From: Marinithermofilum abyssi
GTDB taxonomy: Bacteria > Bacillota > Bacilli > Thermoactinomycetales > DSM-45169
DNA: 64,000 nucleotides
NCBI RefSeq assembly: GCF_014641195.1
Contig: NZ_BMHQ01000009.1
Span: forward strand, 104,526 to 168,525
Reading direction: 5' to 3'
Made by a program: the position numbers and the translations under genes. Within the stretch, counting starts at the first letter, position 1, and each line of letters starts with the position of its first letter. Under the pieces are notes generated by a model, which worked only from the letters and a program-made list of their open reading frames with translations, was not told the origin of the DNA and did not search any database. This document shows positions 17,192-25,265 of the stretch, in pieces.

Positions 17192-18357
17192 GGCGCCACT
17201 CTCCTTTCGGCGAGATAAGAAGAAGGTACAGCCTTTGCACGGACAACCTGTTCATATTGTTCGAGCAGTCCGTCCAAAATCGCATCCCAAGATTGAGTCA
17301 CTGCATATTCCCGGGCGCGAAAACTCATATCCTCCCATTGCTGCGGATGGGTCAGCAGCTTAACGACCGCTTCAACAAACGCCTCCGGTGAACCGGGTGT
17401 ACATACCCAACCGGTTTCTCCGTGGCGGACAATTTCCTTAACTCCTCCTTCTCCCGCCACGATGGCAGGGGTTCCAGAGGCCAAAGCCTCCAGCACCACA
17501 TTGCCAAAGGTTTCCGTCCGAGATGGAAAAACGAATCCATCCGCCGACGCATAGGCTTCGGCTAACTCTTCCCCTTTCAAATAACCGGTAAATGTGACGC
17601 GTGTGGTTTGCTTTTTCTTACATTCCGCAAGCATCGGACCATCACCGACAAACATCCAATGCGTCTGTTCACGCAATGGAGACGGCAGCCGGTCCATCAC
17701 CCGAAACAGGAGGTCTACTTCTTTTTCAGGGGCGATCCTGCCAACATACAGCAACAGATATCGCTCGGTGATGCCATATTTCTCTTTGAAATGAGGGTTC
17801 TCTTTTCTCGGATTGAACAGCCGGGTATCTACGCCCCGTTTCCACAGAGCCACTTGGGAGAAGCCGTGTTGTTCCAGCGTTTGTTTGGCCTCCACCGATG
17901 GAACAAAAACACGCTGGCAGGGTTCATGAAACCGGCGAAGGTATTGCCAAATCCACGGAGACAAGAAAGAAAGGCGATAGTAGGCGAGATATTTGTCAAA
18001 GTGGGTATGATGAGAAGCTACCATCGGTATCCGGTGTTTTAACGCATAGCGCCTTCCACACCATCCCATGGTAAAGGGGGTGGCGATATGGATGAGATCC
18101 GGAGAAAACGAACGAAGGGATTGTTCAATCTCAGCATAACCGGGAACCGCGACACGACATTCGGGATAGAAAAACAACGGAAAGCTGCGAAGGCGAACGA
18201 TGGATTCATCGAAGGACTCTTCCTGTTGCGGAAAGTCAGGAGCAAAGACGATACAGGCAATGCCCCGCTTCAACAAATGCTGCGTTAAGCGTCGCAGCGT
18301 CAGGGACACTCCGTTGATCTGCGGCGGAAAAGTATCGGTAAAGAGCGCCACACGCAT
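17188..18357 (-). CDS. Glycosyltransferase family 4
   Basis: A 389-residue GT-B glycosyltransferase of family GT4. The N-terminal acceptor domain begins MRVALFTDTFPPQINGVS, as in lipid or mannosyl transferases of the PimB/MgtA kind; the C-terminal donor domain has GRIAPEKEVDLL, and the FPSRTETFGNVVLEALASG motif with the conserved E-x7-E. It may attach glucose or glucuronate to a membrane lipid, given galU and the dehydrogenase downstream. The ATG at 18357 has GGGGGAAAGGG upstream. It is the first gene of the operon. Confidence 0.88.
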   Translation of the reverse strand: MRVALFTDTFPPQINGVSLTLRRLTQHLLKRGIACIVFAPDFPQQEESFDESIVRLRSFPLFFYPECRVAVPGYAEIEQSLRSFSPDLIHIATPFTMGWCGRRYALKHRIPMVASHHTHFDKYLAYYRLSFLSPWIWQYLRRFHEPCQRVFVPSVEAKQTLEQHGFSQVALWKRGVDTRLFNPRKENPHFKEKYGITERYLLLYVGRIAPEKEVDLLFRVMDRLPSPLREQTHWMFVGDGPMLAECKKKQTTRVTFTGYLKGEELAEAYASADGFVFPSRTETFGNVVLEALASGTPAIVAGEGGVKEIVRHGETGWVCTPGSPEAFVEAVVKLLTHPQQWEDMSFRAREYAVTQSWDAILDGLLEQYEQVVRAKAVPSSYLAERRVAP

Positions 18358-18516
18358 GCCCTTTCCCCCTTTTTGCACATCCTTTTTCCTAAGAATAGAA
18401 GAACATTATCAACGGAGTGTTGACATTGTCTTAAAGGTTCATCATCCAAATTGAAAAATTTGTTAACCAACGGAGTAATCAAAAAACATGACTATTACAT
18501 ACAAGCCATCACAAAA

Positions 18517-18541
18517 GGAGGAGCGTCTCTGACTGCTCCCC
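18517..18541 (-). terminator. Probable terminator of the comG transcript
   Basis: GGAGC-GTC pairs with GAC-GCTCC with one bulged base, and TTTT follows on the minus strand. It lies about 410 bases past comGG and directly after the frame at 18544. Confidence 0.5.
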
Positions 18542-18543
18542 CT

Positions 18544-18768
18544 TTAACACCGATCTGCCAATTTCGCTTCATATGATACATCATGATATCGAGACCGTAG
18601 TTGATTCCTTAACAGGAAGTCAATCGGCTGATCGCTTAAAAAGAATTTCCAGACGCAGGACATGAGCGACATCGGCCCGTGGAATATCCCGTCCTTCCCT
18701 ATTGCAATGTAATCAGCCTCAATGTAACCCGTTGCCGGTTCATTCGTCAGCCGACCCGGACGAACCAT
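18544..18768 (-). CDS. Doubtful hypothetical protein (74 aa)
   Basis: A 74-residue frame between comGG and a terminator. The ATG at 18768 has no ribosome site; a strong AGGGGGG upstream serves a different ATG that ends after five codons. It may be a decayed gene. No similarity recognised. Confidence 0.3.
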   Translation of the reverse strand: MVRPGRLTNEPATGYIEADYIAIGKDGIFHGPMSLMSCVWKFFLSDQPIDFLLRNQLRSRYHDVSYEAKLADRC

Positions 18769-18953
18769 CTTAGATCAGTACATTCATTCTTTCCCCCCTA
18801 GGCAAAATCCCCTACAACTTTTAGCTTGTAACCTAAAACCGGCTTCCCAAAACCAACACAGACTGTCTGGCCTTGTACTTGAGTCTGCATTCCTCAAAGG
18901 GGCCCCACTCCGTCTTCTTCTGTCTGCTGATCCATATATTTGTCTTCTGTTTA

Positions 18954-19337
18954 TTACCTCTTCCACTGGCGGATGTTCATCGTATCCGGGTCCAGTATCA
19001 CGTGTATGGTCTGCTGAACGCCTTTCCCTTTGGCCACTGAGCGCAAATGAATCCCTCGGTCCTCTTCTTCTATGACGGTGGTGATCACCTCTATCCCGTT
19101 GATGGCTGTTCGGATCGGCTTTCGCCGGTTCGGTTCTGCCTGCAAGTGCTGCTGCATTCGGGCAAACCCGCTTTCCGCTGCGTATTGTGCTTTGGCCATC
19201 TGCAATTCCGCCATGGAACTGTGCCGATGGTTGACCACTTGCGACAAAAGTACCGTCAACAAAACCATCATCAACATGGTGACAATCAGGGTCAGAGGCA
19301 GCGCCACGCCTTGTTGCGCACCGATCCGCCGCTTCAT
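18954..19337 (-). CDS. comGG: Competence pseudopilin ComGG
   Basis: A 127-residue membrane-anchored minor pseudopilin-like protein. It has a basic N-terminus, then a hydrophobic helix (VALPLTLIVTMLMMVLLTVL) and a Q/E-rich helix ending in AAESGFARMQQHL. Like other ComGG/PilX-type proteins it lacks the Glu-5 of standard pilins. It starts inside the comGF stop, and is the last gene of the comG series needed for the DNA-uptake pseudopilus. Confidence 0.82.
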   Translation of the reverse strand: MKRRIGAQQGVALPLTLIVTMLMMVLLTVLLSQVVNHRHSSMAELQMAKAQYAAESGFARMQQHLQAEPNRRKPIRTAINGIEVITTVIEEEDRGIHLRSVAKGKGVQQTIHVILDPDTMNIRQWKR

Positions 19338-19870
19338 GGTGAAACCGCCCTTCCGCGGACAAACACTTTCATGTCCAGATCACTGTGCCAATTTTGCAGA
19401 CCGATATCCAGCCAGACTCCCTCTTTCTCTGGTTGAAAAGAAACAATATAAATATCCTGAAGCATGACGGTTGTCCCCTTAAACCGGCTTTCCCCCGGAG
19501 CCCGCACGCTGCGAATCAGCCGTCGCGCCTTTTCCTTGTACCTCACCGTTTCACCGGTCGGTAGATCAAATAGCAACCATCCTTGTTTCGACAGACGAAA
19601 ATTCGTGCCCTGACGCAAGTCATCCCGTACATCCGCGGTAAAAACATCGGCTTCCGCCTGCAGCCCTTGACGATCCATCATCGCCTTTCCCCGGGATTCC
19701 ATCACCCACTGAAATGTGGTGAGAGCCGGAATCATCACAATCAATAGCGTGAGCGCCACTGTCAATTCGATATAGGTAAAGCCTCGCTCGCTCCTTCTCC
19801 AGACCGAGGTGGTCTGTACTGCAATCCTGTTAAGGAGATCCGTTGCGCTGTTCCATTTCGGCTTTTCCAA
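19334..19870 (-). CDS. comGF: Competence pseudopilin ComGF
   Basis: A 178-residue protein with a prepilin-type motif RGFTYIELTVALTL (cleavage after RG, Glu at +5) preceded by about 29 residues. The C-terminal domain has the KGTTVMLQDIYIVSFQPE segment typical of ComGF. The start is a TTG at 19870 behind AGGTGGTGG, giving a long leader that overlaps the comGE frame by 109 bases. It is a minor pseudopilin at the tip of the competence pseudopilus. Confidence 0.82.
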   Translation of the reverse strand: MEKPKWNSATDLLNRIAVQTTSVWRRSERGFTYIELTVALTLLIVMIPALTTFQWVMESRGKAMMDRQGLQAEADVFTADVRDDLRQGTNFRLSKQGWLLFDLPTGETVRYKEKARRLIRSVRAPGESRFKGTTVMLQDIYIVSFQPEKEGVWLDIGLQNWHSDLDMKVFVRGRAVSP

Positions 19871-20028
19871 CTGACCACCACCTGTGATTCAATCAAATCC
19901 TCCGCCACCTTCGTTTTCTCCCATTTCACCAGGTAACGAACCCCCTTCAGCCGATCACTGTGCTGCCCGTTCCCGGAAGCACCCTGATTCTGCTGTACTA
20001 CCTCCATCCGATTTTGCAACAGCATCAT
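19762..20028 (-). pseudogene. comGE: ComGE remnant lacking the prepilin N-terminus
   Basis: The frame encodes 88 residues that align with the soluble part of ComGE (MMLLQNRMEVVQQNQG and VRYLVKWEKTKV). Normal ComGE starts with a prepilin leader and a hydrophobic helix; here the frame upstream is comGD sequence out of frame, with no hydrophobic helix. The ATG at 20028 has only a weak AGGGCAGG before it. About 40 N-terminal residues seem missing, together with the end of comGD. Called a remnant because without the helix the protein cannot enter the pseudopilus. Confidence 0.6.
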
Positions 20029-20389
20029 AGCGGCGAACCTGCCCTGTTCGCCGGAACACCAACCGATCCCGCGGATAATTGCTCTGCAGCCGAAATCCGA
20101 CAGGCGCTTGTATCCGTTTCCATACTTGGCTGCCCCTTCGCAACACGTACGTTGTCTGCCGCTTCTCCACTTGAACGGTCACCTCCACCTCCCGCAGTGT
20201 CGCCTCCCGTTGTGCCAAGCGGATGTCGCCCGCCAGCCCCTTCAGGAACATTTCCCGGTGCAACCGATCTCCCCATTGCACAAAAGCAGGCATGACGATC
20301 ATCACCAACAACCCCGCCAGGGACAATGTGAGAGACAGTTCCACCAATGTCCAGCCGCCTTGGGTCCGCTTCACCCGGTTAGTCGCCAT
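19955..20389 (-). CDS. comGD: Competence pseudopilin ComGD, C-terminus altered
   Basis: A 144-residue GspH/ComGD-type pseudopilin. Prepilin motif GGWTLVELSLTLSLAG (Trp rather than Phe at +1, Glu at +5), then a long helix and the DIRLAQREATLREVEVTV region. Homology holds through RDRLVFRRTGQV, which in B. subtilis is followed by about 35 more residues (GSGRV-type end). Here the last 30 residues (from RRYDAV) are comGE sequence read in another frame. It starts within the end of comGC. Function may be impaired. Confidence 0.75.
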   Translation of the reverse strand: MATNRVKRTQGGWTLVELSLTLSLAGLLVMIVMPAFVQWGDRLHREMFLKGLAGDIRLAQREATLREVEVTVQVEKRQTTYVLRRGSQVWKRIQAPVGFRLQSNYPRDRLVFRRTGQVRRYDAVAKSDGGSTAESGCFRERAAQ

Positions 20390-20720
20390 GGACCGAACAT
20401 TTCACCCTTTTTTCCACCGGCGCGCTCTTTTGAATCGTATATGTCCCTTTGGCCGGACACACCGGAGTCGTACGCAGATATCCTCTGCGTTTCATCTGTT
20501 CCACACCGGTCGGATACTTCCCCATCTCCAGATAATAGTTGTCCGCCTGGGATCCGATCAGTTTCCGATTGGCGGCACAAGCCTTGGATTGGGCAGATTC
20601 ACCGGCTGCTTTCAAGTTGGGCAGAGCAATGGCAATAATGACCCCAATGACAAACAAAACGACCAACATCTCGATCAAGGTAAATCCCCGCTGATCTCCC
20701 CATCGTTTCCATCCTCTCAA
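20379..20720 (-). CDS. comGC: Major competence pseudopilin ComGC
   Basis: A 113-residue prepilin. Motif RGFTLIEMLVVLFVIGVIIA, cleaved by the ComC peptidase after the Gly, with Glu at +5. Two Cys lie in the C-terminal half (ACAANRKLIG and VCPAKGTY), compatible with a stabilising disulphide. The start is a TTG, six bases after GGAGGAG. It is the main subunit of the pseudopilus that brings DNA through the wall. Confidence 0.9.
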   Translation of the reverse strand: MRGWKRWGDQRGFTLIEMLVVLFVIGVIIAIALPNLKAAGESAQSKACAANRKLIGSQADNYYLEMGKYPTGVEQMKRRGYLRTTPVCPAKGTYTIQKSAPVEKRVKCSVHGD

Positions 20721-20733
20721 TACGCTCTCCTCC

Positions 20734-21774
20734 TTAAAGGGCTCGAACCAGATTCAACATGGGCAAAAACATGGCAATCGCCGTCGCCGCCATCAATAAT
20801 CCGATGAAAAAAATCAGGGCGGGCTCCAAACTTTTGGTCCACCTGTCCACTCGATCCCGGATACTGATCTCCGCTGTTTTGGCCATAGCCAACAGAGACT
20901 CGTCCACCCGTCCCGTTTCCTCCCCCAACGCGACCAACCGGGACAGTGCCGGCAGAAAACGATACCCTTCCGCTTCCAAACACCGATGAAAAGGTTCCCC
21001 CGTCAGCAACCGCCCCCGAATTCGATGGAGGCTGCGAGACAGTTGATGCCAGGGCGTCCATTGGCAAACCATATCCAGTGTCCGAAGCAAAGGGACCCCA
21101 GCCTTTAACAATGATCCGGTTTGCACACAAAAGTAGAGGGTGTAACGATACGCCAACAACCGACGAACCAGGGGAATTCGGCAACACATCGTATTCCAGC
21201 GATCTTTTTGCTCCGGGGGAAGGTTCCGGTAGATAAGAAACATCAAAGTGAATGAGAGCAAGATCCCTCCGCCGAAGAGAAAAGCCCATTGCAATCCCCC
21301 GTATAATGAAAGGAACATCTGCGTATAGAGGGGAAGCTCCAACCCCATGGAAGCGTACATATCGGCAAACCGCGGGATTACCGTCGTCACCAGAAAGAGA
21401 AAGGCACACCCCACCAAGATAAGCACCATCAACGGATATGTCAGTGCACGCTGCAGATCTCTCCCCCATTTCCCCCGGTCCCGATATACCCGCTCACATT
21501 GACGCAGCCCGAACACAAAGTCCCCGTGCTCCTCTGCCGCCTGGACAAAAGAGACGAACAACCGCGGAAACCCTTCCGCTTCCATCGCTTCAGCCAGCCC
21601 TTGCCCCTGATCCAAACGCCGAACCAGGTTCTCTGCCTCCCCCTTTCGCAACAACTGCTGTTCTCCCAGCAAGTGCAAACTGGGCAACAGGGGAAAACCG
21701 CTTTCCAGCAAAGCAGCCAAATGGCGGCTGATCGACTCCAACCGGTCGGCAGTCCAACGCCGGCGCCTAATCAT
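20734..21774 (-). CDS. comGB: Competence platform protein ComGB
   Basis: A 346-residue GspF/PilC-family inner-membrane platform protein with two GspF domains: one around residues 10-125 and another around 205-330, with the G-x-P-L/hydrophobic signature GSLLKAGVPLLRTL. Hydrophobic spans lie near 115-140, 165-185 and the C-terminus. It anchors the ComGA ATPase and assembles pseudopilins. It overlaps comGA by 8 bases. Confidence 0.92.
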   Translation of the reverse strand: MIRRRRWTADRLESISRHLAALLESGFPLLPSLHLLGEQQLLRKGEAENLVRRLDQGQGLAEAMEAEGFPRLFVSFVQAAEEHGDFVFGLRQCERVYRDRGKWGRDLQRALTYPLMVLILVGCAFLFLVTTVIPRFADMYASMGLELPLYTQMFLSLYGGLQWAFLFGGGILLSFTLMFLIYRNLPPEQKDRWNTMCCRIPLVRRLLAYRYTLYFCVQTGSLLKAGVPLLRTLDMVCQWTPWHQLSRSLHRIRGRLLTGEPFHRCLEAEGYRFLPALSRLVALGEETGRVDESLLAMAKTAEISIRDRVDRWTKSLEPALIFFIGLLMAATAIAMFLPMLNLVRAL

Positions 21775-22849
21775 GTACGTCGACCACCCGATGATATTCG
21801 GAAATGGTGGTCTGCCCCTTCATCGCTTTTTCCAGAATCACATCCTGCAACGAACGCATCCCCGCTTTTTTAAAGGAGTGGCGCAGACGGGCCAAGGTTG
21901 CCCGCTCCACAATCAAAGGCTGCAACTCTTCCTGCAGGTGAAGAACTTCAAAGGCACCGGTCCGGTTCCAGTACCCGATATGCCGGCATTCACCGCACCC
22001 CTTGCCGCGGCATTCCGAACAGATGAGACGAACCAGGCGCTGAGCCACCACGCCTACCACAGCAGAGGCGATCCGGTAGGGTTCGATCCCCATATCCAAA
22101 AAACGGGTGATCGCGCTGCAGGCATCCGCCGTATGCAGCGTTGTCAGCACCAAGTGACCGGTAAGCGCCGCCCGGATTGCGATATCCGCCGTTTCTCGAT
22201 CTCTGATTTCTCCCACCATGATAATATTGGGATCCTGGCGCAAAACAGCCCGCAGCCCCTGGGCAAAAGTGAGGCCTGCTTTGCTGTTGATTTGGATTTG
22301 ATTGACGCCTTTCAGCTGAAATTCCACCGGATCTTCCAGGGTGACCAAATTCAGTTCCTCCCGGTTCAATGCTTGCAGAATGGCGTATAACGTGGTGGTT
22401 TTTCCGGCGCCCGTGGGCCCCGTCACCATCAACAGTCCGCTGGGTTTGGCAATCAGCAGATCCAACCGCCGCTTCTCTTCTTCTCCCATGCCCAATTCGT
22501 GGAGGGACAACAGCTCAGGCCGGTTCCGCAACAGTCGCAGTACCAGCTTCTCACCATGCATGGTAGGCATGCTGGACACCCGGATATCCACTCGTTCTCC
22601 TTCGTGGGTAACCGTCATCGCCCCGTCCTGTGGCAACCGCTTTTCCCCTATATCCAAGTGACTCATCACTTTGAGACGGGAAATCACCGGGTGCATCTTA
22701 TCCTTCGCCACCTTGTCCACCGAAATCAAAAATCCATCCACCCGCTGCCGGACCACCAATCCCTCCGACCGGGGTTCAAAATGAAGATCACTTGCTCTGG
22801 AACGGATCGCCTGCTCCAATGTAGACGTAATGTAACTGGCTGCATCCAT
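21767..22849 (-). CDS. comGA: Competence traffic ATPase ComGA
   Basis: A 360-residue GspE/PilB-type secretion ATPase. Walker A is GPTGAGKTTTLYAIL, the Asp box is VTLEDPVEFQLKGVNQIQI, Walker B is GEIRDRETADIA, and the His box HLVLTTLHTADAC is complete. A four-Cys zinc site (CSECRGKGCGECRH) lies in the C-terminal part. The ATG at 22849 matches the B. subtilis start (MD..), so 23 further upstream codons are left out. It is first in the comG operon; an A/T-rich tract lies near 22926-22952. Cytoplasmic, membrane-associated. Confidence 0.93.
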   Translation of the reverse strand: MDAASYITSTLEQAIRSRASDLHFEPRSEGLVVRQRVDGFLISVDKVAKDKMHPVISRLKVMSHLDIGEKRLPQDGAMTVTHEGERVDIRVSSMPTMHGEKLVLRLLRNRPELLSLHELGMGEEEKRRLDLLIAKPSGLLMVTGPTGAGKTTTLYAILQALNREELNLVTLEDPVEFQLKGVNQIQINSKAGLTFAQGLRAVLRQDPNIIMVGEIRDRETADIAIRAALTGHLVLTTLHTADACSAITRFLDMGIEPYRIASAVVGVVAQRLVRLICSECRGKGCGECRHIGYWNRTGAFEVLHLQEELQPLIVERATLARLRHSFKKAGMRSLQDVILEKAMKGQTTISEYHRVVDVHD

Positions 22850-23032
22850 CCTGTGTATCACCACCCCAAAAATGTTCAAATATGGAATACGTCGATGTAT
22901 TTCGACAATTTTCTGCATATTCCTTCAATAAATAACAAAATTTTTTGTTTTTCCTAAGGACATATTTGGCCCATCTTTTTCCCATCACTTCTCCTCAACC
23001 TATTTCACATATCCACTTTTTTCGCATTACAA

Positions 23033-23059
23033 AAAGCGATCCACTGACTAGATCGCTTT
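23033..23059 (-). terminator. Terminator of the ptpA transcript
   Basis: Stem AAAGCGATC/GATCGCTTT with five T on the minus strand, directly past the small membrane frame. Confidence 0.75.
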
Positions 23060-23062
23060 GTC

Positions 23063-23217
23063 TTATGCAAAAGCCGTGACTACCAGTGTCAAAAGCGCTG
23101 TCCACCAAACGATTACCCCCGTCCATCCAAGGCCACGGACCCCGTCGATGTGAGAATGCTTCCCTAGAGGAACTGGTCCTTCATGAGGTTGAGAGCACTA
23201 GAGCCGACCTTCCACAT
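23063..23217 (-). pseudogene. Small membrane protein gene split by a frameshift
   Basis: An ATG overlaps the ptpA stop (TAATG) and has GGGAAGAG upstream. The frame runs MWKVGSSALNLMKDQFL then stops; reading one base back gives GKHSHIDGVRGLGWTGVIV followed by a hydrophobic end (WWTALLTLVVTAFA) and a stop just before a terminator. The two parts together make a one-span membrane protein of about 52 residues. Either a recent mutation or an assembly or sequencing error broke it. Family unknown. Confidence 0.4.
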
Positions 23218-23684
23218 TAAATCTCTTCCCGTGCCCGGATGGTCCGGATGAGTCCTTCACAGCCAGCCTCTACCAATCGATAGGTTTCTTCGAAGTCGCC
23301 TGTAAAATAGGGGTCCGGCACTTTGGTATAGTTGGGATCGCCGATAAAATCGGTTAGCCGGTAAAACCGGTTGTCCGTATGCCCAGCCAGCTGTTCGATG
23401 GAAGCCATGTTTCTATCTTCCATCACTACGATATAGTCGAACCGGGTCAGGTCTTCCTTTTTGACCTGCCGGGCTTTAATTCCTTCGTAAGAGATCCCTT
23501 GCCGGGCCAGAATGGCGCGTGTCCCGTGATGAGGGGGGGCCCCCACATGCCAATCCCCGGTACCAGCGGAGTCAACGTGAACCTTCTCCCCCAGACCCTG
23601 CCGACGGAGTTTGTGGCGTAGGACCGCCTCGGCCATCGGGGAGCGACAAATATTACCCAAACATACAAATAAAACCGATACCAA
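23217..23684 (-). CDS. Low-molecular-weight protein-tyrosine phosphatase
   Basis: A 155-residue LMW-PTP. The phosphate-binding loop C8-LGNIC-R14-S follows the CX5R rule, and the general acid is in DPYF (KVPDPYFTGDFEETY). It removes phosphate from tyrosine-phosphorylated proteins and resembles B. subtilis YfkJ. The start follows AAGGAGGTG. A short coupled frame follows, and unrelated glycosyltransferases lie upstream, probably in a separate unit. Confidence 0.92.
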   Translation of the reverse strand: MVSVLFVCLGNICRSPMAEAVLRHKLRRQGLGEKVHVDSAGTGDWHVGAPPHHGTRAILARQGISYEGIKARQVKKEDLTRFDYIVVMEDRNMASIEQLAGHTDNRFYRLTDFIGDPNYTKVPDPYFTGDFEETYRLVEAGCEGLIRTIRAREEI

Positions 23685-23715
23685 CTCTTAACACCTCCTT
23701 ATGGATTTTCCTATC

Positions 23716-24396
23716 TTAGACATACGATCGGTAATTCTTGCTTCGAGCAATGATTTTGCAATGTCTTAACCCTTTTTTGTCCGATTCTTTCCATGTGTGT
23801 GTCCGTTTGTTTTTTCGCCTGATGGAAACATAGTGATATCGATCCGTTGAATAAATCTTATATCCTTTCCTGACAAGCCTTTGTTGAAATATAATGTCCT
23901 CACCTAGCGTTCGCGCTGGAAACTTCACACGAGGAAACACATTTTTTTTAAATACAAACGTGCCTCCGCCTACATGATGGGTATATCGGTTTTGCATATG
24001 GGGTCGGTATACAGCGACCAGCTTTTTTCCTTCAAAATAGGTGGTATGTGCGTCTTTCCCTACCAATGAAGCGTTTGTAGTTTTTAAAGCATGCACTGCC
24101 TGCGTTAGATATTTGGGAGCATAGTAATCATCATCATCCAATTTTGCGATGATGGGATACCTGGCTTTTCTGATCCCGAAATTAAGACATACTCCCAGCG
24201 GGACCCCTGACTTTTTATAAACACGAACATTCTTAAATTTTTTCGCTATCTGCACCCATCTGCGAAGGCCCATGTTTTTTCGGTTTAAGATAATGATCAG
24301 CTCTTTTGGATTGAACGTTTGTCTGGCGTAGTTCCTGAAAATATTTTGTATTTGGTTGGGCCTTATCGTACAGGTGATCACCGAAACGCCTTTCAT
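23716..24396 (-). CDS. Glycosyltransferase family 2 (copy 1)
   Basis: A 226-residue GT-A glycosyltransferase. It begins with the family's nucleotide-binding strand (MKGVSVITCTIRPNQIQNIF), has the metal-binding DDDDYYAP (about residues 88-95), and the GGGTFVFKK and GEDIIFQQRL segments, the latter being the ED motif of GT2 enzymes. No membrane segments. It is a close tandem copy of the next upstream gene, with which it lies back to back, and both are A/T-richer than the flanks. The sugar and acceptor are unknown. Confidence 0.85.
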   Translation of the reverse strand: MKGVSVITCTIRPNQIQNIFRNYARQTFNPKELIIILNRKNMGLRRWVQIAKKFKNVRVYKKSGVPLGVCLNFGIRKARYPIIAKLDDDDYYAPKYLTQAVHALKTTNASLVGKDAHTTYFEGKKLVAVYRPHMQNRYTHHVGGGTFVFKKNVFPRVKFPARTLGEDIIFQQRLVRKGYKIYSTDRYHYVSIRRKNKRTHTWKESDKKGLRHCKIIARSKNYRSYV

Positions 24397-25113
24397 CTAC
24401 ATGAACTCCTTCTTAGCGTACGATTTGTAATCCTCGGTTCGGGCAATGATTGTACACTCTCTTAGCACTTTTTCATCCGTTCCTTTCCATGTGTGTGTCC
24501 GTTTGTTTTTTCGCCTGATAGAAACGTAGAAATATCGATCCGTTGAATAAATCTTATATCCTTTTTTGCGAAGCCTTTGTTGAAATAGGATGTCCTCACA
24601 AAGCGTTCGATTTGGAAACTTAACATATGGATACACATTTTTTTTGAATACCATGGTACCCCCGCCTAAATGGGGTCCGGGCTTTTTAATCTCATACAAA
24701 AATTTGCTTTCATGATGGGGTTTCCTGATAGCGAGTATTTTTATATTTTCAAAATAGGTGACAGTTGCCCCTTTCCCTACCATTGAAGCGTTCGTTGTTT
24801 TTAAAGCATGCACTGCCTGCGTTAAATATAGGGGAGCATAGTAATCATCATCATCAAATTTCGCGATGAAAGAGTACCTTGCTTTTCTGATCCCGAAATT
24901 GAGACATGCTCCCAATGTAGCCCCAGGCATTCGATAAACACGAACATTCTTAAATCTTTTTGCTACCCGCAGCCATTTGGAGAGGCTCATGTTTTTTCGA
25001 TTTAAGATAATGATCAGCTCTTTTGGATTTAACGTTTGTCTGGCGTAGTTCCTGAAAATATTGTGTATTTGGTTAGGCCTCATGGTACAGGTGATCACCG
25101 AAACGCCTTTCAT
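24397..25113 (-). CDS. Glycosyltransferase family 2 (copy 2)
   Basis: A 238-residue GT2 protein, most residues identical to the 226-residue copy directly downstream; the same DDDDYYAP and CEDILFQQR motifs. The copies differ mainly around residues 130-160, where this one has an insertion (KKPGPHLGGG), and at the C-terminus. The unit therefore arose by tandem duplication, perhaps giving two donor or acceptor specificities. The stop abuts the next ATG closely. Part of the 23.7-29.8 kb surface cluster. Confidence 0.85.
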   Translation of the reverse strand: MKGVSVITCTMRPNQIHNIFRNYARQTLNPKELIIILNRKNMSLSKWLRVAKRFKNVRVYRMPGATLGACLNFGIRKARYSFIAKFDDDDYYAPLYLTQAVHALKTTNASMVGKGATVTYFENIKILAIRKPHHESKFLYEIKKPGPHLGGGTMVFKKNVYPYVKFPNRTLCEDILFQQRLRKKGYKIYSTDRYFYVSIRRKNKRTHTWKGTDEKVLRECTIIARTEDYKSYAKKEFM

Positions 25114-25265
25114 CTATTATTAACCCCTTCTACGATGTTAGTTAATGACTTCACACTTCTGCTTCCCAAGTGTTTGATTGATAATTTCATATGGATAGTT
25201 GTCGACAGGGAACTGTGCGTATCGGGAAGGGACAGTGCATGAATTGGATGCTCCGCCCGGCAGAT

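Larger units (their letters stand above)
18358..18953. other. Intergenic stretch between GT4 operon and comG
   Basis: This stretch carries the upstream region of the GT4 operon, a hairpin at 18517-18541, and one doubtful small frame at 18544-18768. Nothing else is supported. Confidence 0.5.

Noticed and set aside
18784..19362. Long minus-strand frame over comGG
   Set aside because: It is a low-complexity shadow of comGG/comGF in another frame with no domain.
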